In this document: positions 55,746 through 64,000 of the stretch, piece after piece
Numbering within the stretch: the first letter of the stretch is position 1
How the letters are laid out: every line of letters begins with the position of its first letter
Assembly: GCF_003589595.1 (NCBI RefSeq)
Contig: NW_020654748.1
Coordinates: 5,259,167 to 5,323,166 of the forward strand
Length of the DNA: 64,000 bases
Source: Hyposmocoma kahamanoa
Taxonomy: Eukaryota; Arthropoda; Insecta; Lepidoptera; Cosmopterigidae
Direction: 5' to 3'
Position numbers and translations under genes: made by a program
The notes under the pieces: model-generated
What the model was told of the DNA's origin: nothing
What the model saw: the letters and a program-made list of their open reading frames with translations, nothing else
Database searches by the model: none

Positions 55746-58544
55746 AACAGTCTTAATATGGTATAGATTTAGATAATAATTCTCTATGAATGGTTTTAGA
55801 AAAAATAAATTATTCTTATAGACTTATTTCACTCAAGTCAACATTTTAAAACCTTCTTAATACCAAACAACTTAATTAAGTGTAATCTCTCTTAAGATTT
55901 GCTCTTATAGTCCTTATTTTAAGTTCATCTGTAGAACAACTGATATTTTTTTGTAAAATTGTTCTATACACATCCAGTAAAGTCTATTAATACTCTAAAA
56001 ACTAGTGTTCCTAAGTTTATTCTAGATATATTTAATTTATAGACATTCTGTAGTGTTTGTACTTGTGACAAACACGTTATAGCGCGTCTTCAGTAGATTT
56101 TATTTAAAAAAATACTACAATTAGGGTTTTTACTCTATTGGACGTTGTAAGACTTCATGCAAAATGGATAAAGTAAAGAATATTAAACGATGTGGTGGAG
56201 GTGGTGAACCTTGGATATTAAGTCACATCATTCGATACAATCAGCGTTGCCAATGCCAATTGTTCAAAATCCCCAAAAATCACGGTTAAAATCCTCAAAT
56301 TTGGGGAGAGCAAAGTTTATATTGCTCACAAATTCCCCACATCTCGAGTTTTCATTATTTATAAGAAATACATCGCTTAAAAATATAATAAAGAATTAAG
56401 AAAATCAAAATGTAATAATCTATTACGTTTGCTATGAATGTAAACATAATGTAAAATGTAAAACTAATTATAAACTTAGATGACCTTAAATCGTTTATTT
56501 ATTTTAATTAGATTCAACATTAATCTGTAATAAGTTTTTGAAAAAAAATCATTTTTCTTTGCCTTACAAAATTAAATAAATTGATTACTTGTTGTGCATT
56601 TGGCGACACTATGTTAATGTTAGAAATAATCAATGCGTTTCGACCTATATTTAAAGTTGACGAGTGGTAAGTTGTGGTGTGGAAGTACCAACTGCTCGGC
56701 TTTGTTTATCAATAGCTGATTTCGTTTTGCTTCATACCAGGGACCGGCCTAAGTGGGAGAAAGAATCGCGAACTCAACACGCACCGACTGGTAATTTTAC
56801 AATTCAGAACCAAGTGCTCTAATAATAATTCTATTTAAGCTGCTTGTTAATAATACGAGGGATGTGCGATGTTGAAAACCACGTCGATATAGTCCATCAC
56901 AGTGTTTCTAACAGTAACGATCAAACTAGCGATGCATCAGCAATTGATAACAAAATGATAAAATATTAGAATCCCCACATTTTCCTCACATAGCCCCAAT
57001 CCCCACAAAATCCCCAATCTAGTTGAAATTACCCACAATTTGGGGAATTCCCCACAATTTGGATAATTCCCCACAAATTGGCAACGCTGGATACAATAGC
57101 CATAATTCGCGCGCGAGAGCGATTCGTTTGTTGACAAATAAATAAACATTGTGAATTAATTTCGTGTTCTGAAATGATAAAAACAATTGATATGAGCGCG
57201 TAAACTACTGTACTTCAATGTCGTGTATGTGTATTGTGCCGTCTATCAATACAATACAGTGAAATCATTGTGTGAAATGTGGTTGGCGTGAAGAAATAAC
57301 CTCAATTTTGTAATGAAAATTTTATTTCTTCCAACCTAAGTTAGGTATGTCATTAAAATATTCCTTATATTTATATGATAGGGAACTTATCCACCTTTCC
57401 AGTCATATATAACACATTCCATATAATTATACAGAATAACGGTTTTTTGCGACAAATAGGATTTTTAAAATTGTTATTTTGACCTAGTGTTTTGAAAAGT
57501 GTTTTATTGCATAATAAGCTCACTATTCACTATAACTTTTATAAAGGTTTTGTAATACTGTCAAAAGAAAAAATCGCTTAGAAACATCGCGTTTTGTAGA
57601 CAATCATAAAAGATTCATAGGAGTGAATATTCTTCTACAAGATCGAGTACACTAAAGCAAGTAAAAATAATCTTTTCTTATTGTAAAGTTTTTCTGTAGA
57701 TAAAGCTATAGACAAAATGCTCCCAACAGAGTTTTGAAAAAAGCTTTAAATTCTTATCGCATTTTTTATTTTTAAAGAATTACTATGAAGTAGCCGAGAT
57801 AAATTTTCTTTTCTTTTAAAAAAGTAAATTTAAGTTGAAATTAGTTTGAAGAAGCCTAGAACTTCTTCGAAATGGTTTGTTTTGTGAGTTATTTTGTATG
57901 TTTATAAGCTTTCTATAAATATTTAAAACCGAAAATCGATGACTGTATTTTTATTAAGTTTATATTTTATACATAACCATTTAAAATTTAGCGAGCGCAT
58001 TACTTTTATGACAGGTTTTACATCACTTTTCACAATCTATTTAAAGTCGCACGTCAATTTGAGCTTTCTAACGGATTAAACATTGCGCGAAAAAGTCAGA
58101 AATATTATATCTAATTTTGCCATGTTGCAATTTTGATAGTTTATATTTTGTAAGCCATTAAACTTGAACTCTATTAGTATTAGATAATTGCGTCTTATGT
58201 TTGTAACGCTTTAGTATTTTGGTTTTAAAATAGCATTACTAAGAAAACTATCATAGACTATAAATTATCTAAAAACTGTCTACAAGACTAAATTAAAACT
58301 GTCTACATTCTACAAATGGCCTTGTAGCATTCTAGAACGGTTACTTGAGAAAAAAGATAAGAATCACTCTTAAGACTACCTACAGATAGTTTCTCAAAGC
58401 ACTCTTGTTATCTACTAATAAAGTTGCGCCCACTTTTACATTAAATTATTTAAAAACCTTCTTCGAAATATCCTGAAGGAATTTGAACTGTTAAAATCTT
58501 CAATCGAATTAAATTTTATTAAATATGTTATACTCTATATTTAG
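55746..58544. other. AT-rich insert between gag and pol
   Basis: About 2.8 kb with no readable coding. The hAT-like element (56242-57089) occupies part. The rest is low-complexity AT-rich DNA with recurring GTCTACA/TCTAGAA words; I recognise no family. It is not normal Gypsy sequence, since gag and pol usually adjoin, so it is an insertion or rearrangement. Confidence 0.5.
56242..57089. mobile_element. 848-bp hAT-like non-autonomous element
   Basis: Terminal inverted repeats CAGCGTTGCCAAT / ATTGGCAACGCTG, with CAG-type ends. The perfect 8-bp direct duplication GATACAAT flanks both sides (56234-56241 and 57090-57097). Subterminal AATCCCC/TTCCCCACAA words recur near both ends and may bind transposase. 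No transposase coded. An 8-bp duplication with CAG ends fits hAT. Confidence 0.9.
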
Positions 58545-58660
58545 ATATGGGTGTACTGCTTGGGAGAAAATACTAATGACAAATATATAGTGCAATTGTG
58601 ACTAGATGGCACAATGATGGACGGTTATGTAGATTTAGGTAGTCAATGTCTTTATTAAGA
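58545..58660 (+). pseudogene. Possible Gypsy aspartic protease remnant
   Basis: In one frame DGTMMDGYVDLGSQCLY (58605-58655) resembles the active-site strand of a retroviral-type protease, with DLG at 58632 where a D(T/S)G triad is expected. A stop precedes it. Only this one motif supports the call; its position just ahead of RT fits. Confidence 0.4.
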
Positions 58661-58899
58661 TCAGCGAAGCAAATAGATTAGGTATTACGTGGATTAATGA
58701 CAAACTACCAATAATGAGAAGGTTAGGTAACATTGTTATGCCTCTGGATGTAGCAAGGGTAGAAATAAAAATACAAGAAATAGTTGATAAGATTGAGATT
58801 TTGATTGAAAAATTGCAAGATGCCATTCTGTTTTTTGCAAAACTTGCAAAACTTGAACTGACTTTACAGCATGATGTTTCAGCCCCCCAAAACAACTAA

Positions 58900-60462
58900 T
58901 TGTGATATCCGTTGCTTGTAGTAGCAGCTACTTAGATACAGCCTATGTAACAGGGTCGTTGAGGGGGAAACCTCGCAATGAGTTTTACGTATTGCCAGGT
59001 GAATACAGTTTCGAAAATGGAATGGAATTTTGGTACAAAATGTTAGTAAGAATCCATAACTTTACAAAGGGTGATCTATTAACACGGTCAAGACCTATGG
59101 GTAAATGTGGTCACGTTAATTTTCTTAAGTTTCACGATGATAACACAAACTCTGCAACATCTTGGGCCAGGATTGATTAAAGTTCAGGTAGAACGATTAA
59201 AAGCATTACTAAAATCGTTTGAGATGTGTTTTTCTAGTCATTTAAAAGGACTAGGTTTTACAAATGTGCGTCAAATAGAAATCGAAGTTAACGACTCGAA
59301 ACCGGTTGTATATCGCCCTTCTTATGTCATATCCTGAACGTGAACTTGTGCAATCAATGGTAAAGGAAATGATAGACGCAGACATAGTATGCGAATCAAG
59401 TTCAGTTTATGCGAGCCCAATCTTACTTGTTAAGAAGAAAACAGGTGAGAAAAGGCTCTGTGTGGACTATAGAGCCTTGAACAATAAGAACACAGAACGT
59501 TACCCTTTACCATTAATCGACGACCAATTAGATCGATTAGCTGGTCATAATCTATTTATTAGTCTTGACCTCGCATCGGGGTATTACCAAATACCAATAG
59601 TAGAGCACTCTCAACATAAAACATCATTTGTAACTCCTGATGGCCAGTATCAATTTAAGCAGATGCCATTCGGTCTAGTAAATGCACCATCAATGTTTTA
59701 TACGCGCACTGAATAAAGTACTAGGCAAATTAACTTACATTATAGTATATATGGATGATGTACTTATCCCAGCTCGCTCACTCGAATAAGGAATGACTAG
59801 ATTAAGCGAGTTGCTTAGCTTAATAAAGGGGGCAGGTTTGACTCTCAAATTGAAAAAGTGCTTCTTCTTTGAAAAGGAAATCGATTTTCTTGGTTTTCGT
59901 GTCAGTGACGATGGCATTAAGCCTGGTTCCAGAAAAAAAAAACAGTTATAACAAACTTTCCCACACCAAAAAATATCCACGATGTTAGGCGATTTATAGG
60001 TCTCGCAAGCTTCTTTAGGAGATTTGTAAAAATGTTGCTCTTATAGCAAGACCTTTAACAGACCTGTTGAGTACAAAATTCGAATGGAAGTGGACTAATG
60101 AACATTTTGAAACATTCAATACATTGAAGGAACGGCTCACTGAACGACCTATACTAGCTTGTTGTGATCCTAAACTGAGCACGGAATGGCATACGGATGC
60201 CTCAAAGTTAGGCATTGCGGGTATTTTGATGCAACGTGATAACGACGGTTTACTTAGGCCCGTAGCGTATTACAGTTGGAAAACAACGAATGATGAGCAG
60301 AAGCTCCATTCTTTCGAATTAGAAACTCTTGCTGTTATTGCTTCATTGAATCGTTTTGGCATATATTTACTGGGGTTAACATTTAAAATTGTAACCCACT
60401 GCAATGCACTACGCACCATACTGACAAAAAGAGATCTTATCCCATCAATTTCACTATGGTAG
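58900..60462 (+). pseudogene. Gypsy reverse transcriptase and RNase H remnant
   Basis: After a linker readable from 58980, the RT runs from about 59306: KRLCVDYRALNNKNTERYPL, FISLDLASGYYQIP (first catalytic Asp), FKQMPFGLVNAPSMF, then after a stop/shift near 59717 VYMDDVLIP with the YMDD catalytic motif at 59748-59759. DFLGFRVS and RRFIGLASFFRRF mark the connection. RNase H follows (60067-60462): STEWHTDASKLGIAGILMQ with the catalytic Asp, HSFELETLAV. These motifs are diagnostic of Ty3/Gypsy. Frame breaks at about 59160, 59717, 59790, 59935 and 60030. Confidence 0.9.
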
Positions 60463-61313
60463 GTACAATTTCAGGAGTACGATTACACCATTGACTACAG
60501 ACTTGGTACTTGACGTTCTGGCACGTTGACGCTTTAGGTCGTCATCTTGTATCAGAGACAAATCCGCTTAACGAAACTCATGTTGTCGATGTACTGAATG
60601 TAAACGTGAAGGATTGGATTGCAACAGTACAAGAAAATGACGATGAAGTTAAGCGCATTAAACAAATTTTACTAGATAATGATACTAAGTATGTAGCTGA
60701 CAAATAACTAAATATTAAGCACGTATTTAACGCTGTAGCTACTCCGAGAGCCAATGGACAAGTAGACCGGTTTAATCGCACTATTTCAGAGGCGTTGTGT
60801 GCATAGTGCCATAATAAAAATGATAATACTTGGGATACATATGTAGGCGATATTCAACTAGGCCTATTACTGTTTGGATACAAATTAGATAGCCCCACAG
60901 AAAACGTACTTAGTGACGTATTTACAGAAACATCTGAACGCATTACTGGTGATGATCTAATGCACTTAAGATCGCAGGCCGTTTATAAAATAAATAAACA
61001 TCAGGAAGCTGCGAAAAAACAATTCGACAAACACCGGAAAAATGCAACTTCTTATAGTGCAGGTGACCTTGTTAGGATAGAAAGGACTATTATAGATATA
61101 GAAGAGCCTATCCAATGACAGATTTCTTGTCAAAGATACACCTCTGAGTAGAAAAGGTAACAAAACATACGAAAACGTCGTAGCATTAGACAAAATCCAC
61201 CCCTGGCTTAATTTTAAAGAATATGATAGCGAAGGTAGCGAAAGCAAGAAAGAAACAGAGATGGCGATAGTTCTGACTCGATTAGCAAAGATTGAAATTT
61301 GTTTATGAGAACA
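60463..61313 (+). pseudogene. Gypsy integrase remnant with core deletion
   Basis: After a linker (VKDWIATVQENDDEVKRIK, 60609) the sequence jumps at about 60705 from near the N terminus to VFNAVATPRANGQVDRFN (60725-60778), which sits just after the last catalytic region in intact integrases. The HHCC zinc-binding domain and most of the D,D-35-E core are therefore missing. A C-terminal region is readable to SAGDLVRI (61069). Without the core it cannot insert DNA. Confidence 0.8.
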
Positions 61314-61824
61314 ACGTTAATATTAGGTATTAACGATAATAAAGTTTTAATTTGGTTAACTGAATATAAAATTCTAATATTATTATACTACTTGATTGAG
61401 AATACGAACATGATTGTGATTAACAAAGTATGTTAATTATTACTTAGTTTTGTTTCAGATTCTTTAGATTAATATAATAAATATTACAATTGATGCGAAC
61501 ATAGGCTATGAGCGGTCAGTGCAGAAAGCGAAAGGTATTGGGCAACCAATGCCACATAGATGATCCCAGATCATACCAGATTGAGATATGCAATTTTGAA
61601 ATTGTGAACTAGATTAGAGATTTGATTAAGAGTGACGTTTGTTGTGAAACATCAGATTATATTTAATGTTGTAAGAAATCAATGGTTACATTTCCGTTTC
61701 CCAGATCAAACAAGCGTCACACGATTTTCGATGAGACCATGTATTATCGTTATTATCCCGTCTATTATTGCTTGTAATTTATCTAACGTAATTTTCTTTT
61801 CTCTCTCTCGTATATTGTTATAAA
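61314..61824. other. Unrecognised AT-rich stretch after the Gypsy element
   Basis: No 3' LTR match to the upstream flank was found by eye; only ATAATAAAGTTT (61337) is shared. Confidence 0.4.
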
Positions 61825-62642
61825 CTTAGAATAATAACGCATAGAATGATAGTTTCATATCAAACGAGCTGTCACAAGTGAGGCAAAAATCAAATTCATG
61901 TAGGCCAGTTTTAGTAGTAGGTTAATTTTCGGTTTTAGTGAATATTTATATAAAAATACAAGTTGAAACGCGTTACTTCCTTGTGGAATGTGTTGTCATT
62001 GTGTAGTAGATTAAGTGCTTTCGGCCTTCACTTTGTGAATTATGTATCATTGGAAACAAAATTTGCCTAAATTTAATATTTAATAGGTAAACAAAACATT
62101 TATGTAATATGTAAGCTGTATGTTTCTTTAAATAAATAAATAAATATATATATATATATGTTTATGATATGTGTGTAGATAAACAATGTTTCGTGTGCGT
62201 GTTTTGTATCACATTTGCTTGAGTGTAAACGTATTCATAGACTCTTAGAAAATTAAACCTTTACACTTAGAATAATAACGCATAGAATGATAGTTTCATA
62301 TCAAACGAACTGTCACAAGTGAGGCAAAAATCAAATTCATGCAGGCTAGTTTTAGAAGTGGGTTCATTTTCGGTTTTAGTGAATATTTATATAAAAATAC
62401 AAGTTGAAACGCGTTACTTCCTTGTGGAATGTGATGTTAGTATCTATTTTATGTTTGTCTGACGTATTTTTGCACTCATTTACCGCACATTTCGTCATTT
62501 TTAGCTAAAATTCTTGGTCTGTTCGCGGTGCAAGTTGACCTTGAGCTTGAAGGCCTGCCCGCTCGTGTAGGCCCATTGGGAGCGCTTCAATTTGCCTCAC
62601 TTAGCGTGTGCGGACTAGGTTTCTATGCGTTATTATTCTAAG
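61825..62642. mobile_element. 818-bp TIR element with 8-bp duplication
   Basis: The outer ends CTTAGAATAATAACGCATAG and its exact inverse are flanked by the perfect 8-bp direct repeat GTTATAAA (61817-61824, 62643-62650). The left terminal region of about 170 bp is present twice (61825-61995 and 62266-62435) in direct orientation, with few differences. Subterminal AGTGAGGCAAA occurs near both ends. No coding. An 8-bp duplication is compatible with hAT, P or Merlin; the end sequence is not typical of any I know. Confidence 0.85.
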
Positions 62643-62892
62643 GTTATAAATTTGTTAGGTCTGACTATATGTTTACATTTCATAACATAATATTGTGTGA
62701 GAGGACTCACCTTAAGAGGATGGCCGAGTTGTAGGGGAAGGTAGCCTAAAACGGGTACCCCGCCTAAAGCGGGTAAGGCTGTGTATGTGTACATCTCAAG
62801 CGTAAATGTGAATGTGTGAATGCAGTGAAAATGGCAGACCGGCGACCAATCAGAGGCAGTCGGCTCGCTACACTGGCGTACGCGCTTTGAAG

Positions 62893-63216
62893 GTAAGACA
62901 AAAACAAAGATTTTCGGTGTTTTTATTAAAATTTATTGCTAGATTTCAATTCTGAATATTCGAAAAGTGTCCATATTAAGTCTTCAATATTTTTATGCTA
63001 TTATTACGCAATAAACAATGATCATAATCGAGTCAGAACTTTGTCGCCTTGTGTTTTGATTTTAAGGTTATGGCATTTGGGATAAAAAATGTGCTTTTGG
63101 GCAAAAGGGGTAGTGGTAAAACGGGTACCCGTTTTGCCCATACCCGATTTGCCCGAATAATTTTGCATCGAATGTGTTGCTTGTGGTTAATTTCGGCATG
63201 ACATTTTTTTTTGCAG
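62893..63216 (+). other. Candidate 5' UTR intron of pogo-like gene
   Basis: Donor AAG|GTAAGA at 62893 and acceptor TTTTTTTTTGCAG ending at 63216, one base before the transposase ATG; 324 bp. The upstream exon has only a short frame (ATG 62831 to TGA 62890), so the exon would be non-coding. Splice-site match only; no transcript evidence. Confidence 0.5.
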
Positions 63217-64000
63217 ATGGTTAATAAATATAAGAGGAAAACGACTAACGCATCTTGGGATGATGGAGTTATGAAGCTTGCAATGGAAGAAGCAGGCAAA
63301 ACATCAGTTAATAGTGCAGCTAAAAAATATGGAATAAATTTGTCGACACTACAGAGACACATAAAGAAAGGATGCCCGAAAAAGAAACTCGGGAGATTCA
63401 CAACTGTTTTTACGGAAGCTCAAGAAGTTGAACTGGTCGAGTATTTGTTTAAAATGGATGATTTGTTTTTTGGACTTTCTAAAAAGGAGTTCTTGGAACT
63501 TGTGTATCAATATGCTGAGCGGAACTATATACCTCATCCATTTAAAAACGGAACAGCGGGTGAAGATTGGTACATTGGTTTTAAAATGCGTCATCCCAAT
63601 GTCTCTCTGCGCCGTCCAGAGCCAACATCAATCGCTCGAGCTAGAGGCTTTAACCGGCCGCAAGTAGAACGGTTTTTTGACTTGCTTGAGCAACAGATCA
63701 AGAAACATAACATCGATGCAACACGTATATATAATGTTGACGAAACTGGCATACAAACAACGAGCAATAAGCCTCCAAGAGTTCTAAGCAAATCAGGAAA
63801 AAAACAGGTTGGCGTCATAGCAAGTGTCGAGCGAGGTAAATTGACGACTGTAGTATGCTGCTGCAATGCGGCAGGCTCTTTTATACCCCCTTTTTTAATA
63901 TTTGGGCGGAAACGAATGGTAGACAGGCTGCTGGATGGGGCTCCACCTGGATCAGCAGCTACTTGCACCGATAATGGTTGGATCAACGGGCCAACATTCT
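63217..64000 (+). CDS. pogo/Tigger-like transposase, partial, open to window end
   Basis: 261 uninterrupted codons from ATG 63217, continuing past the window. Residues about 12-50 (ASWDDGVMKLAMEE ... YGINLSTLQRHIK) form a psq-type helix-turn-helix that would bind the transposon ends. Residues 66-130 are a CENPB-like second DNA-binding region ending in the conserved GEDWYIGFKMRHP. From 170 the DDE_1 catalytic domain begins: IYNVDETGI, with the first catalytic Asp at 175, and TDNGWINGPTF at 251-261. The second Asp and third acid residue should lie beyond the edge. The start is chosen because it directly follows a splice-acceptor-like TTTGCAG. No stops or frameshifts, unlike every other element here: likely young. 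A domesticated host gene of the same family (jerky/Tigger-derived) is the alternative. Confidence 0.88.
   Translation, partial: MVNKYKRKTTNASWDDGVMKLAMEEAGKTSVNSAAKKYGINLSTLQRHIKKGCPKKKLGRFTTVFTEAQEVELVEYLFKMDDLFFGLSKKEFLELVYQYAERNYIPHPFKNGTAGEDWYIGFKMRHPNVSLRRPEPTSIARARGFNRPQVERFFDLLEQQIKKHNIDATRIYNVDETGIQTTSNKPPRVLSKSGKKQVGVIASVERGKLTTVVCCCNAAGSFIPPFLIFGRKRMVDRLLDGAPPGSAATCTDNGWINGPTF

Larger units (their letters stand above)
54340..61313 (+). mobile_element. Ty3/Gypsy LTR retrotransposon, degenerate
   Basis: Gag remains (54350-55745), then an AT-rich insert of about 2.8 kb that includes an hAT-like element, then pol remains (58545-61313) in the usual order protease, RT, RNase H, integrase. 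No long terminal repeats were identified on either side and the integrase core is deleted. All reading frames have stops or shifts: a dead copy. Confidence 0.85.
62734..64000 (+). mobile_element. pogo/Tigger-like DNA transposon, cut by window end
   Basis: Probable left end GGGGAAGGTAGCCTAAAACG after a TA (62732-62733); the words AAACGGGTACCC and CGCCTAAAGCGGG nearby recur inside the candidate intron (63118, 63132). The element contains a candidate 5' exon, a 324-bp intron and the transposase frame. The right terminus lies beyond 64000, so the boundary is inferred. Confidence 0.65.

Noticed and set aside
54100..61900. Long terminal repeats of the Gypsy element
   Set aside because: Compared the flanks by eye; only short AT-rich words are shared (ATAATAAAGTTT), not a convincing direct repeat.

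Overview
This window reads as repeat-rich insect DNA, most likely from a moth or butterfly (Lepidoptera). It is AT-rich and contains no host gene that I can recognise. Almost everything identifiable is a transposable element or its remains. The lepidopteran assignment rests on element families known from that order: a dispersed repeat whose 3' end reads TTACCACCAGGCGCACGACTTG, close to the common lepidopteran ACCATCAGGTGGGCCGT-type tail; a tRNA-derived SINE; the CCGACTTCAAAAAAGG repeat; and Jockey-, RTE- and R1-type retroposons with lepidopteran-like C termini. That is recognition from memory, not a search.

Layout. 0-16 kb: scattered MITEs, tRNA-SINE copies, six copies of a 0.2-0.3 kb SINE-like family (called SINE-B here), a 0.5-0.7 kb segment present twice (one copy split by a tRNA-SINE), a GCAC microsatellite and a Jockey-like 3' fragment. 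16-21 kb: a nest of Jockey-type retroposons (J2 inside J1, J3 inside J4), with a 76-bp palindromic element also inside J1. 21-36 kb: mostly unrecognised AT-rich DNA with MITEs, an R1-clade 3' end inserted in a SINE-B copy, LOA/I-type and RTE fragments, and a 74-bp minisatellite. 36-39 kb: a nearly full-length but broken RTE-clade element. 39-54 kb: SINE-B copies, several hairpin/MITE elements, Jockey fragments, and an internally deleted PIF/Harbinger element with TTA duplications and its empty site visible in a related repeat. 54-61 kb: a degenerate Ty3/Gypsy retrotransposon (gag, then pol) split by an AT-rich stretch that holds an 848-bp hAT-like element with a perfect 8-bp duplication. 61.8-62.6 kb: an 818-bp terminal-inverted-repeat element, also with an 8-bp duplication. 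62.7 kb to the end: a pogo/Tigger-like DNA transposon whose transposase frame is open to the window edge, the only apparently intact protein-coding gene here.

The coding sequences do not form a pathway; they are independent mobile elements. The non-autonomous elements (MITEs, SINEs, the deleted PIF and hAT) would depend on enzymes supplied from elsewhere. Such density of nested, broken elements is what one expects in heterochromatin, a TE island or a W chromosome, but the sequence alone cannot say which. I found no undescribed multi-gene system, CRISPR array or true tRNA/rRNA gene.
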